Below, in pieces: positions 32,641-46,277 of a DNA stretch of 64,000 nucleotides. A model generated the notes under the pieces. The model worked only from the letters and a program-made list of their open reading frames with translations. It searched no databases and had not been told where the DNA came from. This stretch comes from Cliona cf. orientalis (lineage: Eukaryota; Porifera; Demospongiae; Clionaida; Clionaidae): positions 6,098,292-6,162,291 of the forward strand of contig OZ005697.1 of assembly GCA_963930775.1 (NCBI GenBank). The letters run 5' to 3'. The position numbers and the translations under genes were made by a program. Each line of letters opens with the position of its first letter. Within the stretch, counting starts at the first letter, position 1.

Positions 32641-34305
32641 TGCTCCAATATATATTCCTGAGTCAGTGAGTAGAGTTTTCTTGAGCTAGTGCCTTGTCAA
32701 ACTCACTATTTATAGCTATGCCACTGTTGAGGAGTGTCCACGGTATAGTAGCTATATATAGCAGAATCTGATTGCTCTCTTGAAAAATCGGCCATACATG
32801 CATGCACATGCGTGCCACGCGCACGCACATGCTTAAGCTATATAGCTTTCTGTAAAATAATTTATTTTTACAGAGAGCTATACATGTATTTAATGTGTTA
32901 TTTTAGCATGTGTTTTTATATCATTTGATTGCCCTCTCAAATAGCACACTGTACGTGTGTGTCAAATTCAAGTGTGTTGATAATTCGTGCATGTTATCCC
33001 CTTGTATGTTAAATTGTAAAAAGGGTTAATTCAACATAGAAGTTATTATTACACATGATAACATGACATACAAGAACTGAAAATTTTTAATACCTATAAA
33101 CACAAACAGGAAAAATCAAATGTATACACTGTACATGCAGGAATATAAATATTATTATACAAAGTGTCAAAGGCATTTTGATTGTTCTCTCACTGCACTG
33201 GTCCACCCAATAGCTTCTTAGAAGGTAGTATAGCTTTAAATCTACCGTGGCTTCAAAAGTCACCACTGATTGAATACTCATGAGCTTGCACATGATGATT
33301 CATCTCAGTCAGAGTCTGATGATCTCCATATTCACACCCATAAATGAGGGGGCCTATAAAATTATATTATTGATAAGACTGGATAACAATATATACCATG
33401 CATGCATGCAGCACTAGTTAATAGCTCGTTATAGCTACATGCACAGATACTACACATAGCCAACTTATACACCTCTGTTGGGAAAAACTACATAAGTAGT
33501 GTCTAGGTGTACAACCAAGTTTGCCCACTTCTGATCTAGCTACTGGAGCAGCAAATTATCAGAGTTACTATAAGCTCTTTGATAAAATTATATCTAGCTT
33601 ATAACCCTTATCAATTAATTTGCACTACAGAATTTCTGAACTCTATATTAATATATGCCTTCAAGTTGACTGTTGCTTAAAGGGGATATGCATGCATCAA
33701 CTTCAATAGCTAAGTTGCCTTAGCACTGATACCGCCTAGTATGGTGTGGCTGGTGTTTCCAATATTATAATATTATGGTGGCTAGAAGATGCTTGATTTG
33801 GATCACAGCCAAAATTTAGCACTGCTGTCACAAGCTCAAAAATGCCACCCTGGCTATATCACTGGCTATATATAGCATGACATCTTACTCTGGATATTAA
33901 GGTATAATGAGTATTTATCGATATCGTAACCCATAAAAAGTACTATCATTAAATTTATTACTCTTGCTATGTGTAGTATTGTGGGACTAACAGTGAATTT
34001 TATGGACAGAGCTGTCGTATAAGGGAGCAGTAATCTGTCTATAAGAAGTCACATGATTAATCATTTAGGGTTAAGTGGTAGTCCCTAGATACTAAACACA
34101 ACTTTCCAAGTGAATGATAATACTTGTTATGGGCTATAATAATACATGATTTAGCTAAAATTAATTGTCCTTATACTTCAACTACTGAGATTTACCCAGC
34201 AGATAAATTTGGGATGATATTGTGTGCATCTTGTTGCTACTTGCCAACACTGCAGTAGCTTGTTATAATATTTGAAGTGACATCGTTCTTAATTGCTTAT
34301 CTGCA

Positions 34306-34394
34306 TAGAAAAAATGAAGATTCTTTATAGATAGCGTGACAGTAGCTAACGTTATAATTAAATTTATCCACGAAGAATCTTCATTTTGTTTCTA
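34306..34394. repeat. Short inverted repeat
   Basis: TAGAAAAAATGAAGATTCTT is mirrored by AAGAATCTTCATTTTGTTTCTA with a spacer of about 46 bases. It may be a small hairpin or MITE remnant. Confidence 0.6.
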
Positions 34395-35074
34395 AGCTTG
34401 AGCATTTTTGATGTAGCTGTATTAATTTTAAGAAGTCACATTATTCTCAATTGCTATCTAACTTCTGTGGACAAGTTAAGCTTGTTGATTTATTGGCATT
34501 TTTGATGTGTACTGTAATTGCCAGTGTCGGTGGCTAGTTATTAATGGCTGGGAAAGACCTCACTGTGCAGTGTACAAATGCTCAATATTATAGGAATGAG
34601 CATCGCATAGTACCATGTTATGTTAGTTCTAATAAGTTGTAAAACCACACAGTACGCAAGGCTTGAAGCTGACATATATTAGAGGTCTACTAAAATAATG
34701 GGTGTGGTTTCATGAAATGGGCGTGGATTGAAATTGAAGCCACTGCATGGTCAGGGAGAAAGGATAAAGACTAAATATCATGTGATGTTATTTTTCTTGC
34801 CATGCATGAAACGTGCATTTGCAGAAATTTTCATTTAAGAGGCCCATTATTGTGTCATTTGTGCATGTGAGCATGGTAAGTTGCAAATCAAGTTCATTCA
34901 ATATTTTGATAAGTTTCAAACATGACACAACAGTGGTGTTAGTTACTTTGAAACCACTATAGCTATAGATACTAAACCCTCTCCACCTGTCCAGCACAAC
35001 CCAGCAGAAATTTCCTATTCTCTATGGCACCAGTTACTTTTCTGCTCCACTGAAGTGTAGGATTAATTATATTA

Positions 35075-35344
35075 CCGTATGGTGGATAATTAAGTTTCGT
35101 GGGGTGCTAATTTTCGTTGTCTTCGACACTAGTATTCTTCTATCTCATGCTATTTGTCCAAGCCTCTGTAGGTATCGCTTAGTATTAACGCGAGCGCGTG
35201 TATCGATTACATCATCGCTTGTGCAGCAGTGCCACGCCCCTGGACTGGTTACTTCCTAATAAAACCACGAAAATTAATTAATTTTGAGGGCGTTTTCGGA
35301 CTTTCCACGAAAATTAGTACCCATAAAAATTACCTGCCATACGG
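35075..35344. mobile_element. MITE with CCGTATGG ends
   Basis: The inverted ends CCGTATGGTGGATAATTA and TAAAAATTACCTGCCATACGG are flanked by TA at 35073-35074 and 35345-35346. Inner mirrored blocks include CTAATTTTCGT/ACGAAAATTAG. About 270 bp, non-coding. Confidence 0.8.
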
Positions 35345-35399
35345 TATGTAGACCCCAAAGGGGATGAATGCATGTATTGACCCTAATACCATAGAGAAA

Positions 35400-35716
35400 T
35401 TGCACAATTCATGGGAGTAGGTAACATTTTCATAGTGGGGGGGGGGGGGGGGGGGGCGCTTGTGTTGCCACGCCCAATTTTGTGACCACTCCTACTTATT
35501 ATTGGATTGCCACCGTGGCAGTAGTGTATAAATAAATTAATGAGAGAGTGACTCGTCCCTTTTGGCAAAAATGAAAGTATTTAATATACTAAGGGCTTAT
35601 CGAGCCACGGCAAGATAAGCCCTTGATTGCATAATATACATAGCTAATCTTTGGGGGGGGGGGGGGCTTCAGTACCACCCCCCCCCCCCCCCCCCCCGTT
35701 ATCTACACTCTTTGTA
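35400..35716. repeat. G-run/C-run MITE relative
   Basis: A G homopolymer (about 35438-35456) and a C homopolymer (about 35678-35698) face each other around a core. The core holds GCTTGTGTTGCCACGCCCAA, TTGCCACCGTGGCAG and AAGGGCTTATCGAGCCACGG. A very similar element is at 55160-55440, and the ends resemble the MITE at 28279-28572. Confidence 0.7.
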
Positions 35717-36010
35717 ATTATTATTAGATTGTGACTGTTATTAGATTGAGCAATTCAAAACCTCTTTCAATGGAAAATGAAACTCAATAAATGTATATTT
35801 TATTGTACACACGTTTATTGTAACAACTTTGTCAGTTTATGCAACAATAATGGTCCGCAGTTGATTCTTCTTGGAATATATATGCTGTCACAACAGTATA
35901 CTAGAGCTAGAATACACACAGGAATTGCATTGACAGCTGCGGCAGAATCATTGCTTGCCAGGACTATATCTGTAACCTGAAGTTCACAGATCGAAATGTA
36001 TATCTGTAGG

Positions 36011-39000
36011 ATGATGGCTATATCGGTGCTAAATTATTTTCTGGTTTCTCTTCTTCTTGACAAGCTGTTACTGGTTCAATGCTGTAATGGTGCAGTTGTG
36101 TATGTCACACCAACTCCTCCTCCTAATGATAACTGTCCTTATGGTGTGCCATGCCATACCTTGCAGCACTATTTCAGCAACAAATCACTCACGAAACAAA
36201 GAGATAATCTTACACTGGTTTTCATAAGTGGAGAGCATAAAGGATTCTGTGAGAAGACTGCTATAAAGTCAACTGCATTGAATGTAACAGGAACAGGTGG
36301 ACGGGTTACAATAGGGTGCACGAATATAGAACTCACAAATGCTGCTGCAATCTATTTTGAGAATGTCACCCTCGATCATTGGTATATTTCATCCCTGCGC
36401 CCATCAACAGCTACTCCTCTTAAGCTTGTCATCAATATGTCGTCAGTCATAGCACAAAATCGTACACATGTTTACATGGAACATGCAAGAAATGTAAGTG
36501 GCAACTTTATGGTGTTCAACAATTGTAAATTCAAGAATAATTCTTCATTGTCAGGGATATTGTATTTTAGTCAGTTTGTAGGTGGAACATTCAGAGGTGG
36601 AGTTATGAATCTATTTTCCTCCACACTCTCCTTGGGTAAAAACACAAATATCACCTTTGAACACAACATAATGCGATATGCGGCTATGTATCTAAACTCG
36701 TCTATTTTAGATGTTGAAGGTGCTTACATCTTATTTCTCAACAATCAAAGAGCAATAGAGTTATATAAATCAGCATTAAATATTATGAAATCTAATGCAT
36801 CGTTTGTGGACAATGCATCAAATCACAGCGGAGGAGGCGCTATCTATGTATTCAATTCCACCATGAATGTGAGTGCATCAGAAATGTTGTTCTTAAATAA
36901 CTCAGCAATAGGTGGAGGTGCAGTGTACACAAAATCATCTGTGCTCGTTTTTGAGAATAACACAAGAGTTATCTTTAAAAATAACATAGCAAATGGCATT
37001 AAAGGTGTGTATGTTCCATTATGTACATTGCAAAGCATTGTAACCGACAACCCAGAAGGTGAAGGAGGAGCTCTAAGAATGGGATTCTCTACCTTAATTA
37101 TCAGATTCAATACAAGTATCAATTTCATTGACAACCTAGCCTTTTTGCAAGGTGGAGCTGCTCACATGTACTATCACTCAAAATTTATCGTGGACAATGG
37201 TTCAAATGTAACTTTTAATGGAAATTCAGCAAATTATACTGCAGGAGCTCTTAGTTGTGCATTATCCATTTTCAGTGCCCATAAAAATACGATCATTGAA
37301 TTTGTGAACTCAAGGAGTAATGAAGCAGGAGCCGTATTTGCTGACATTTCAACAATTACGTTTGAAAACAACACAAATGTGACTTTTATTAATAATGTAG
37401 CTAACTTTGGAGGAGCATTAATTCTTATGTCATCATCCACATTAAATATTAGCAGTGGTTCAGCTCTGTCTGTCATAAACAGTACAGCAAAATCATCAGG
37501 TGGAGCTGTGTATGCAATGTCGTCTGCTATCATCATTGGAGATGAAGGAAATGTCACACTCAATTTAATCAATAATTCAGCAAAAAATGAAGGAGGAGGC
37601 ATCTTTTTTCTTTCATCAAATCTGCTGATCAAAGATAATATAAGCATTAATTTAATAGGCAACTCAGCATCAAGAGGTGGAGCTATAGCCCTAGTTTCGT
37701 CTCAAATTGAATTCTTAAGTGCATACCCATCCAATGTGATGTTTATGAAAAATAATGCCAGGCAGTTTGGAGGAGCTGTGTATATTAACCCAGATCGATT
37801 ACAGCATCTACAGGAGTACATAAACTATGTTAAATGCACATACGCCCCCTGTCTGTATTCCAACCCATATGGAAATATCACAAAGCACAGCTTGCACTTC
37901 AGCCAAAACTCTGCTAAGTTTGGTGGTAATGATGTTTATGGTGCTTCTGTTGAATTGTGTAATGGTAGTTATACCAAAAATGTACCATCACCATCTGTGT
38001 CTGGTTCTCCCACACGAGTATGCAAATGTTCTGAACACAAGTGGCCACAATGCCACAATCGCTCTTACATCTATATTACAGAAAACATATATCCAAGTGA
38101 GACGTTTACTATTTCAGCCGTGATCGTAGGTGGAGAATTGGGAGTCACCACTGGAACAGTTTATGCTAACTTCACACAACCAAATACAAGTAATCACTTG
38201 AAGCCATCCTCCCAGTACACACAAGGGATAAACAATCCTCATTGCACTGAACTAAGATACAACATGTATGGCTACCAGTCCGTAGAGCTGATGCTATCAG
38301 TTAATCTAAATTTGTTAGCCTCTGAGTACTATCAGTTTTGTCGAAACAGTAGTAACTACAAAGAAGGTGTATGCAAGTACTTTTCTCCTCTATACATCAA
38401 CCTCAATGTCCTACCTTGTCCACCGGGGTTCTCCCTGCAGGGAAATCCCCCTGGCTGTAACTGTCTTACAGTACTCAGTGACCTTGGAGTCGTGTGCAGC
38501 ATTAAGAAAGGGAAAACAAAATTCTATTGGACCACAGCTCTTTGGATGAACATAACAACAAATGCTACTACCTACAGTGAAAACTGTCCATTTGATTACT
38601 GCAAGGAAACCAAAAAGATAGATTACAATTCAGACATTCAGTGTGCATTCAATCGCATTGGAAGACTGTGTGGAAGCTGCAAAGAGAACTACAGTCTAGT
38701 AATTGGCTCCTCTCACTGCATTAACTGCCACAGTATAATAACAATCTAGCACTCCTAATTTTCTTTGCATTTGCAAGGTTCCTTCTTGTGCTGTTCATCA
38801 GTCTTTTAAATCTCACTGTCACGGAGGGCATGATTAATGGTTTCGTCTTTTATGCAAATATTGTCCTACGATATCAAAGCATCTTGTTTCCAGAGAAAAT
38901 GCACAGTAGACTATATTTCTTAAAAATTTTCATTGCCTGGCTTAATCTTGATTTTGGAATTGAAACATGTTTCGTTAAGAACCTAAATGCTTTTTGGAAG

Positions 39001-39972
39001 ACCTGGCTACAGTTTGTGTTTCCACTGTATATTTGGTCCATTGTTGGAATAATCACACTAGTAGCAAGGTATTCAACTCGAATTACAAACCTTTTAGGTA
39101 ATAGGGCAGTTCCTGTACTGGCTACACTTATCCTTTTATCCTACAACAAACTACTAAGAAACAGTATTGATATTCTGGATTTTTCTATCCTTACCACTTA
39201 CGAGTCAGAAACCAACGTTACCGACTCTGCTACAATTGTGTGGTCGCTTGATGGAACTCTTGACTATTTTAGGTATCCCCACATTCTACTCCTACTTGCA
39301 GCATTATTAATTCTTCTGTGTTTATGGCTTCCCTATACCCTCTTATTGTTACTCATTCAATGGCTGCGAAGAATTTCTCACTTTTGGTTTCTGAAGTGGA
39401 CTACAAGGTTCCAACCTTTCTTTGATGCCTACTTTGCTCCATTAAAGCCCACTCATCAATATTGGTTTGGAGTGCTACTGATTGTTAGAAGCGTGATATT
39501 GCTCACTTTTGCATCTAATTTTGCTATTCCTCAAGATATCAGTTTAATTCTGCTACTTGCTGCTGCTGGAGTATTGCTTTTCTACATGACTATGACTAAT
39601 ATTCATAAACATCACTCAGTCATGGCATTTCAAGGTTTATTTTTTCTGAATCTTTGTCTTCTTAGTGGCTTTATGATCTTTGCTCACACCAAAAAGAAGG
39701 GTAGGCATGCCTTACAGGCATTTGTCGTTGGACTCTCAACTGGGGTAGTTTTTCTTCAGTTTTGCTGTTTAATTTTCTATCGAGTTTACCGAATGTGTTG
39801 CTCCAAAAGAAGAAGTGTGCTGAATGTTCATGTAAACGAAGAGCAGGCTCACGCTATTCTGAACATTAACACTCGATCAAGGAGGAATAATGATACAGCT
39901 GAAATTGAGCCACTGCTTTCTCCTGCAGAGCAATTGTTTGATGACAGCAGTAGTATTGTTCCAACTTACTGA
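36011..39972 (+). CDS. Beta-helix multi-span membrane protein, copy A, one frameshift
   Basis: The start is MMAISVLNYFLVSLLLDKLL (signal peptide). ATG 35996 upstream is in frame but weaker. About 900 residues follow, of Pmp-like beta-helix repeats (GGGAIYV, NNSAIGGGAVYT, GNSANYTAGAL, NNSAKNEGGGIFF). Then comes a Cys-rich junction with LCGSCKENYSLVIGSSHCIN, homologous to the minus gene at 28-32 kb. The frame breaks at about 38734, where an extra TA relative to copy B gives CHSIITI and a stop at 38749. After that position the C-terminal 394+ residues (38788-39972) are open and contain about eight membrane spans and a cytoplasmic tail rich in acidic and Asn/Arg residues. One two-base lesion in a TA repeat could be an assembly error. 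An AATAAA lies at 39983-39988. Function unknown. Confidence 0.75.
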
Positions 39973-39982
39973 AAGAAAACAT

Positions 39983-39988
39983 AATAAA
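39983..39988 (+). promoter_or_regulatory. Polyadenylation signal of copy A
   Basis: AATAAA, 11 bases after the stop codon of the beta-helix gene copy A. The same arrangement is present after copy B. Confidence 0.55.
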
Positions 39989-41450
39989 ACACTTAGATTC
40001 TTTAAAATCAGCAGTAGCTCTGATTAATTTTAATGAAAACACAAGCATTAAATTCAATAATAATTGTATTATGCCTACATGTAGTCTGGTGTTCATTAGC
40101 TAGCTCCTTTTGATTATTCATTGATATCTTTCTGTATGGTCTAACTAATGATCGCTGCATACACAGAAATTTGGCTCTGGTCATGGTATGTCTGTTTATA
40201 CCAGCTAGAGACTAGTTTGCAATGAGCACTACCAAAGTGTGCTCACTACCCTAAACTACTCCTATGGGTCAAGACAGACTCTAGTGATAACCTTTTCGGT
40301 GTATTTTTTGAGGAAAAACACGATCATTATGCTAGACTACTTTTCTGAAGTAGAGGGGAGCGAGGTATGAATTTTATGATTATAGTACTGTGGTAGCTAT
40401 GTTAACTCCTGTAAATTTATGACATTGTAGTTAATTAGCAGTTGGCTGTGGCAACTGTTTTGTAGTAAATAGTGTCAAATAAGCAACCTGAATGCTAAGC
40501 ACTGCCGTGTTACTTATTATTATCAATAGCTACATGTTCATGGAGCTATGACCACATCAGAAGCATTTTCAAATGGGTGCTGACTTATTACTATACTGTA
40601 TAAACAGATCGCTATACAGCCTATATTCTTTTGTACAACATGATTTTCCCAAGTAGATACTTTTGGTATATATGTTATGTGCATAGCAATTAGCTATTGT
40701 GATGTAGCAGAGCCTTTATGTTGCATGAGCACACCATTGAATTTCAGTCTGTATGCTTACTACATCCATAGTTTGCCATGATTTCATTGATCAAAGCTGG
40801 CTCTGTGACAGTACACGTAGCCAGTTTTCTCAACTGACTTCATGCTCTGCACTTAGCAGAGTATCATAATGTCCCAGATGAAACTACAATGCTGAATAGG
40901 AGATTGTAAAAGTAATATTATGCTTCTTACTTCAAATGTTTTCAAAACACTCAATCTGAAGCTGTAATTTTCTGAAGTAGCTATACAATTGGGATTTTTG
41001 CAACTGTTTTCAATACAGAACTTGCTCTATATTTAACACTAACACAATGTCATAATATAGACTACATGCATTGAAGGATTGTAAAAAATTAATAGAGGTG
41101 AAGCTAATTATAACTGAGTACTTATAACAGTTACTATTATTATAGCTACTTTTGCTAGCTCACCCAAATTAAACTTCAAAGCTTGTTAGAAATACGTTTT
41201 AATTATTATAGTGACCCTAATACCATGAACGAGATTGTGCAATTTTATTGTGAGGCTGTGAATACTGTTGGATTGAACAAAAATCTTTCAGAATTTTCCT
41301 CAATGGGATTCGAAAGTGAAATGTTTATATTATAGTGCTTCTTAAGTTTATGCAACAATGGCTATAGTATTTCTCAAATGATCGTTTTTGGAATGTGTAC
41401 GCTGTCACCTAAAGCAACAGTGCTAGTGATGGAATATATACACAGGAATA
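39989..41450. other. Spacer between the tandem copies
   Basis: The first 500 bases match the sequence following copy B (46294-46860), and the last ~100 bases match sequence upstream of copy A (from about 35840). This defines a tandem segmental duplication. The middle is unique AT-rich sequence without a recognised gene. Confidence 0.6.
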
Positions 41451-44113
41451 ATTGCATCGACAGCTGTGGCGAATAGTGCTTGCCATGGACTATATCTGTA
41501 ACCTGCAGTTCACAAATCGAGACGTATATACCTATAGGATGATGGCTCTGTCAATGTATTTTCTAGTTTCTCTTTTTCTTGTCAAGCTGTTACTGGTTCA
41601 ACGCTGTAATGGTGCAGTTGTGTATGTCACACCAACTCCTCCTCCTAAAAAGGACTGTCCTTATGGTGTGCCATGCCATACCTTGCAGCACTATTTCAGC
41701 AACAAATCATTCACTAAACAAAGAGATAATCTTACACTCAGTCTGGTTTTCATGAGTGGAGAGCATAAAGGATTCTGTGAAAAGACTGCTATAAAGTCAA
41801 CTGCATTGAATGTAACGGGAATAGGTGGACGAATTACAATAGGGTACACGAATATAGAACTCACAAATGCTGCTGCCATCTATTTTGAGAATGTCACTCT
41901 CGATCATTGGTATATTTCATCCCTGCGCCACATGTACATAGAACACGCAAGAAATGTAAGTGGCAATTTTATAGCATTCACATTCAAGGATAATTCTTCA
42001 TTGTCAGGGATATTGTAATTTAGTCAGTTTGTAGGTGGATTGTTCAAAGGTGGAGTTATGAGTCTATTTTCATCCATACTGTCTTTGGGTAAAAACACAA
42101 GTGTCACCTTTAACCACAACATATTGCGGTATGCAGCTCTGCATCTAAACTCCTCCACTTTATTTGTTGAAGGTACGTGGATTTTTTTCTTCAACAATCA
42201 AAGGGGAATACATTTGTATAAATCAGCACTAAATATTATGAAATCTAATGCATCGTTTGTGGACAATGCATCAAAGTATAGTGGAGGAGGTGCTATCTAT
42301 GTTTATAATTCCACCATGAATGTGAGTGCATCAGAAATGTTGCTCTTAAATAACTCAGCAATAGGTGGAGGTGCAGTGTACACGAAATCATCTATGCTCG
42401 TTTTTGAGAATAATACAAGAGTTATCTTTAAAAATAATGCAGCGAATGGCATGGGTGTGTATGTTCCATTTTTCCACAATGTTCCATCAATATGTACACT
42501 ACCATTTGAAAGTACTAGTACCATGGATGGCCCGTGGGGTACAGGAGGAGCTCTAAGAATGGGATTCTCCATCTTAATTATCAGATTCAATACAAGTATT
42601 AATTTTATTGACAACCTAGCCTTTCTGCAAGGTGGAGCGGTTCAAGTATACTATTACTCAACTATGATTGTGGATAATGCTTCAAATGTAACTTTTATTG
42701 GCAATTCAGTACATTATACTGCTGGAGCTCTGAGTTGCACATTCTCCAGTTTTATTGCCCGTAGAAATGCGATCATTAAATTCGTAAACTCACAGGGTAA
42801 TGAAGCAGGTCCTGGAGCTTTTTTTGCAGATAATTCGACATTTTTGATTGAAAGAAATGTAAGTGTGATTTTTAATAGCAATGTAGCTAACGTTGGAGGA
42901 GCAATAATTCTTACGTCAGCATCCATGTTAACGATCAAAAGTGGTTCAGTTCTATCTGTCATAAATAATACAGCAAAATCATCAGGTGGAGCTGTGTATG
43001 CAATGTCATCTGCTATCAGTACTGGAGATGAAGGAGATGTCACACTAAATTTTACCAATAATTCAGCAAAATATGAAGGAGGAGGCATAATTTTTCTTTC
43101 ATCAATTCTATTCATCAAAGACAATGCAAGTATTAATTGTATAGGCAACTCAGCATCGAGAGGTGGAGCTATAGCCCTAGTTTCTTCTCAAATTAAATTT
43201 TTAAATCATACCCATCCAACGTGATATTTGTGAAAAATGTTGCCAATGAGTTTGGAGGAGCTATCTATGTTAACCCAGATCGATTACAGCATCTGCAGGA
43301 GTACATAAACTATGTTAAATGTACATACACCCCCTGTCTGTATTCAAATCCATATGGAAATAACATAAAGCACAGCTTGCACTTTAGTCAAAACACTGCT
43401 AAGTTTGGTGGTAATGATGTTTACGGTGCTTCTGTCGAATTGTGCAATGGAAATTATATGAAGTCCAAAAATTTACCATCTGTGTCTGGTTCTCCCACCC
43501 GAGTATGCAAATGTTCTGAACACAAGTGGCCACAATGCCATAATCCCTCTTACATCTATATCACAGAAAACATATATCCAAGTGAGACGTTTACTATTTC
43601 AGCCGTGATCGTAGGTGGAGAATTGGGAGTCACCACTGGAACAGTTTATGCTAACTTCACACAACCAAATACAAGTAATCACTTGAAACCATCCTCTCAG
43701 TATACACAAGGGATAAACAATCCCCATTGCACTGAACTAAGATACAACATGTATGGCTACCAGTCTGTAGAGCTGATGCTATCAGTTAATCTAAATTTGT
43801 TAGCCTCTGAGTACTATCAATTTTGTCGAAACAGTAGTAACTACAAAGAAGGTGTATGCAAGTACTTTTCTCCTCTGTACATCAACCTCAATGTCCTACC
43901 TTGTCCACCGGGGTTCTCCCTGCAGGGAAATCCCCCTGGCTGTAACTGCCTCACAGTACTCAGTGACCTTGGAGTCGTGTGCAGCATTAAGAAAGGGAAA
44001 ACAAGATTCTATTGGACCACAGCTCTTTGGATGAACATAACAACAAATGCTACTACCTACAGTGAAAACTGTCCATTTGACTACTGCAAGGAAACCAAAA
44101 GATAGATTACAAT

Positions 44114-44511
44114 CATAGGCGTCAGTTGGATATCATAAGTGGGGGGTCACAGAGTTCCATCTGACAGATGGACATAAAAAAAATACCTTTAGGAAATTGT
44201 AAATACCCAGACTAAAATCACTTAATATAAATAATTACCCATACTTTTGGGAAATTGTAAATATTTACGTACCCAGAACCTGATATCTATTCTGGTACAT
44301 TCAGAACATTGATTAAAAAGCATTTATACACTCAGATCTTGTAATATTTAATATGCTTTCGGTTCTGAACATGGCTATTTGTACACATGAATCTCGTAAT
44401 AATTATTATTACCACGATACATATCATTTTTGTTGTAAAGAGCAATAATTATTACTGAAGCAAAGTGAGGGGGCCTGTGCCCCCTCAGGCCCCCCCAAAA
44501 TGACGCCTATG
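44114..44511. mobile_element. hAT-like MITE in copy B
   Basis: The ends CATAGGCGTCA and TGACGCCTATG are flanked by an exact 8-base duplication ATTACAAT (44106-44113, 44512-44519), the hAT signature. Excision would rejoin the coding sequence exactly as in copy A. Near the right end GAGGGGGCCT is mirrored by AGGCCCCCCC. Confidence 0.9.
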
Positions 44512-45556
44512 ATTACAATTCAGATATTCATTGTGCATTCAATCGCATCGGAAGACTGTGTGGAAGCTGCAAAGAGAACTACAGTCTAGCGATTGGCTCC
44601 TCTCACTGCCATAACTGCCACAGTAATAACAATCTGGCACTCCTCATTTTCTTTGCATTTGCAGGGTTCCTTCTTGTGCTGTTTATCAGTTTTTTAAATC
44701 TCACTGTCACGGAGGGCATGATTAATGGTTTCGTCTTTTATGCGAATATTGTCCTACGATATCAAAGCATCTTGTTTCCAGAGAAAATACACAGTAGACT
44801 ATTCTTCTTGAAAATTTTCATTGCCTGGCTTAATCTTGATTTTGGAATTGAAACATGTTAAGAACCTAAATGCTTTTTGGAAGACCTGGCTACAGTTTGT
44901 GTTTCCACTGTATATTTGGTCCATTGTTGGAATAATCACACTAGTAGCAAGGTATTCAACTCGAATTACAAACCTTTTAGGTAATAGGGCAGTTCCTGTA
45001 CTGGCTACACTTATCCTTTTATCATACAACAAACTACTTAGAACCAGTATTGATATTCTGGACTTTTCCATCCTTACCACTTACGAGTCGGAAACCAATG
45101 TTACCAACTCTGCTACAATTGTGTGGTCGCTTGATGGAACTCTTGACTATTTTAGGTATCCCCACATTCTACTCCTACTTGCAGCATTATTAACTCTTCT
45201 GTGCTTATGGCTTCCCTATACCCTCTTATTGTTACTCATTCAATGGCTGCGAAGAATTTCTCACTTTTGGTTTCTGAAGTGGACTACAAGGTTCCAACCT
45301 TTCTTTGATGCCTACTTTGCTCCATTGAAGCCCACTCATCAATATTGGTTTGGAGTGCTACTGATTGTTAGGAGCGTGATATTGCTCACTTTTGCATCTA
45401 ATTTTGCTATTCCTCAAGATATCAGTTTAATTCTGCTACTTGCTGCTGCTGGAGTATTGCTTTTCTACATGACTATGACTAATGTCCATAAACATCACTC
45501 AGTCATGGCATTTCAAGGTTTATTTTTTCTGAATCTTTGTCTTCTTAGTGGCTTCA

Positions 45557-45972
45557 CAGGGCCGGGGGAAGGTAGAAAAGTATGGTGAGGCTAAAGTGGC
45601 AGCATACTGATGTGCAAGGGGTACAAGGAGGGAGGGGGGCGGGGTGGAGGGCCTAGTATCTCCTTCCCCCATAATTATATTTCTGAGATGGACACTTTCA
45701 GCTGTATTAACTCTCAGTTCATGGATGATGCCTGGTCGCTAAAATCTCTAAGACCAGGACTACAGATGCTATTATAATGGTAGTTGCACGTGCATATAGC
45801 GCATGCATGTGGTTGCTCAAGCGTGCGCTTAAGCGCTTGCGCAAAACACGCGGTAGGCGTGGTTCATAGAGTCAGCATTGCAGGAACGCCCAACTAGCAC
45901 ATAGCTACGAAAATCAGACCAAATATTGCTCAGGCCATGGCCTGAGCAGCCGGAGCGGCTCCCCCGGCCCTG
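45557..45972. mobile_element. Second MITE in copy B
   Basis: The ends CAGGGCCGGGGG and CCCCCGGCCCTG are typical of hAT-like elements. CTTCA is found at 45552-45556 and 45974-45978, with one extra A at the right. Copy A lacks the insert. The interior is non-coding and has GC-rich palindromes (GCTCAGGCCATGGCCTGAGC). Confidence 0.85.
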
Positions 45973-46277
45973 ACTTCATGATCTTTGCTCATACCAAAAA
46001 GAAGGGTAGGCATGCCTTACAGGCATTTGTCGTTGGACTCTCAACTGGGGTAGTTTTTCTTCAGTTTTGCTGTTTACTTGTTTATCAAATTTACCGAATG
46101 TGTTGCTCCAAAAGAAGAAGTGTGCTGAATGTTCATGTAAACGAAGAGCAGGCTCACGCTATTCTGAACATTAACACTCGATCAAGGAGGAATAATGATA
46201 CAGCTGAAATTGAGCCACTGCTTTCTCCTGCAGAGCAATTGTTTGATGACAGCAGGAGTGTTGTTCCAACTTACTGA

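Larger units (their letters stand above)
32641..35994. other. Intergenic region between two beta-helix genes
   Basis: This is the shared 5' region of the minus gene (28-32.6 kb) and the plus gene starting at about 36011. It holds a small inverted repeat (34306-34394), a TA-flanked MITE (35075-35344) and a G/C-run MITE (about 35400-35716). Short open frames near 33087, 34788 and 35777 have no recognisable content. No promoter element could be fixed. Confidence 0.5.
41539..46277 (+). pseudogene. Beta-helix membrane protein, copy B, disrupted
   Basis: This is a tandem duplicate of copy A, nearly identical from about 43260 to the end and more diverged at the front. There is a 66-base in-frame deletion after SSLR (about 41930). 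A nonsense codon TAA stands at 42016-42018 where copy A has TAT. A one-base frameshift lies near 43208. A 398-bp hAT-type insertion with an 8-base duplication is at 44114-44511. A four-base deletion (copy A TTTCGTTAAG, copy B TTAAG) is near 44858, and a ~416-bp insertion is at 45557-45972. Interestingly, at the position of copy A's own frameshift (38734) copy B is in frame. Its original role would be as for copy A. AATAAA lies at 46288-46293. Confidence 0.85.
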
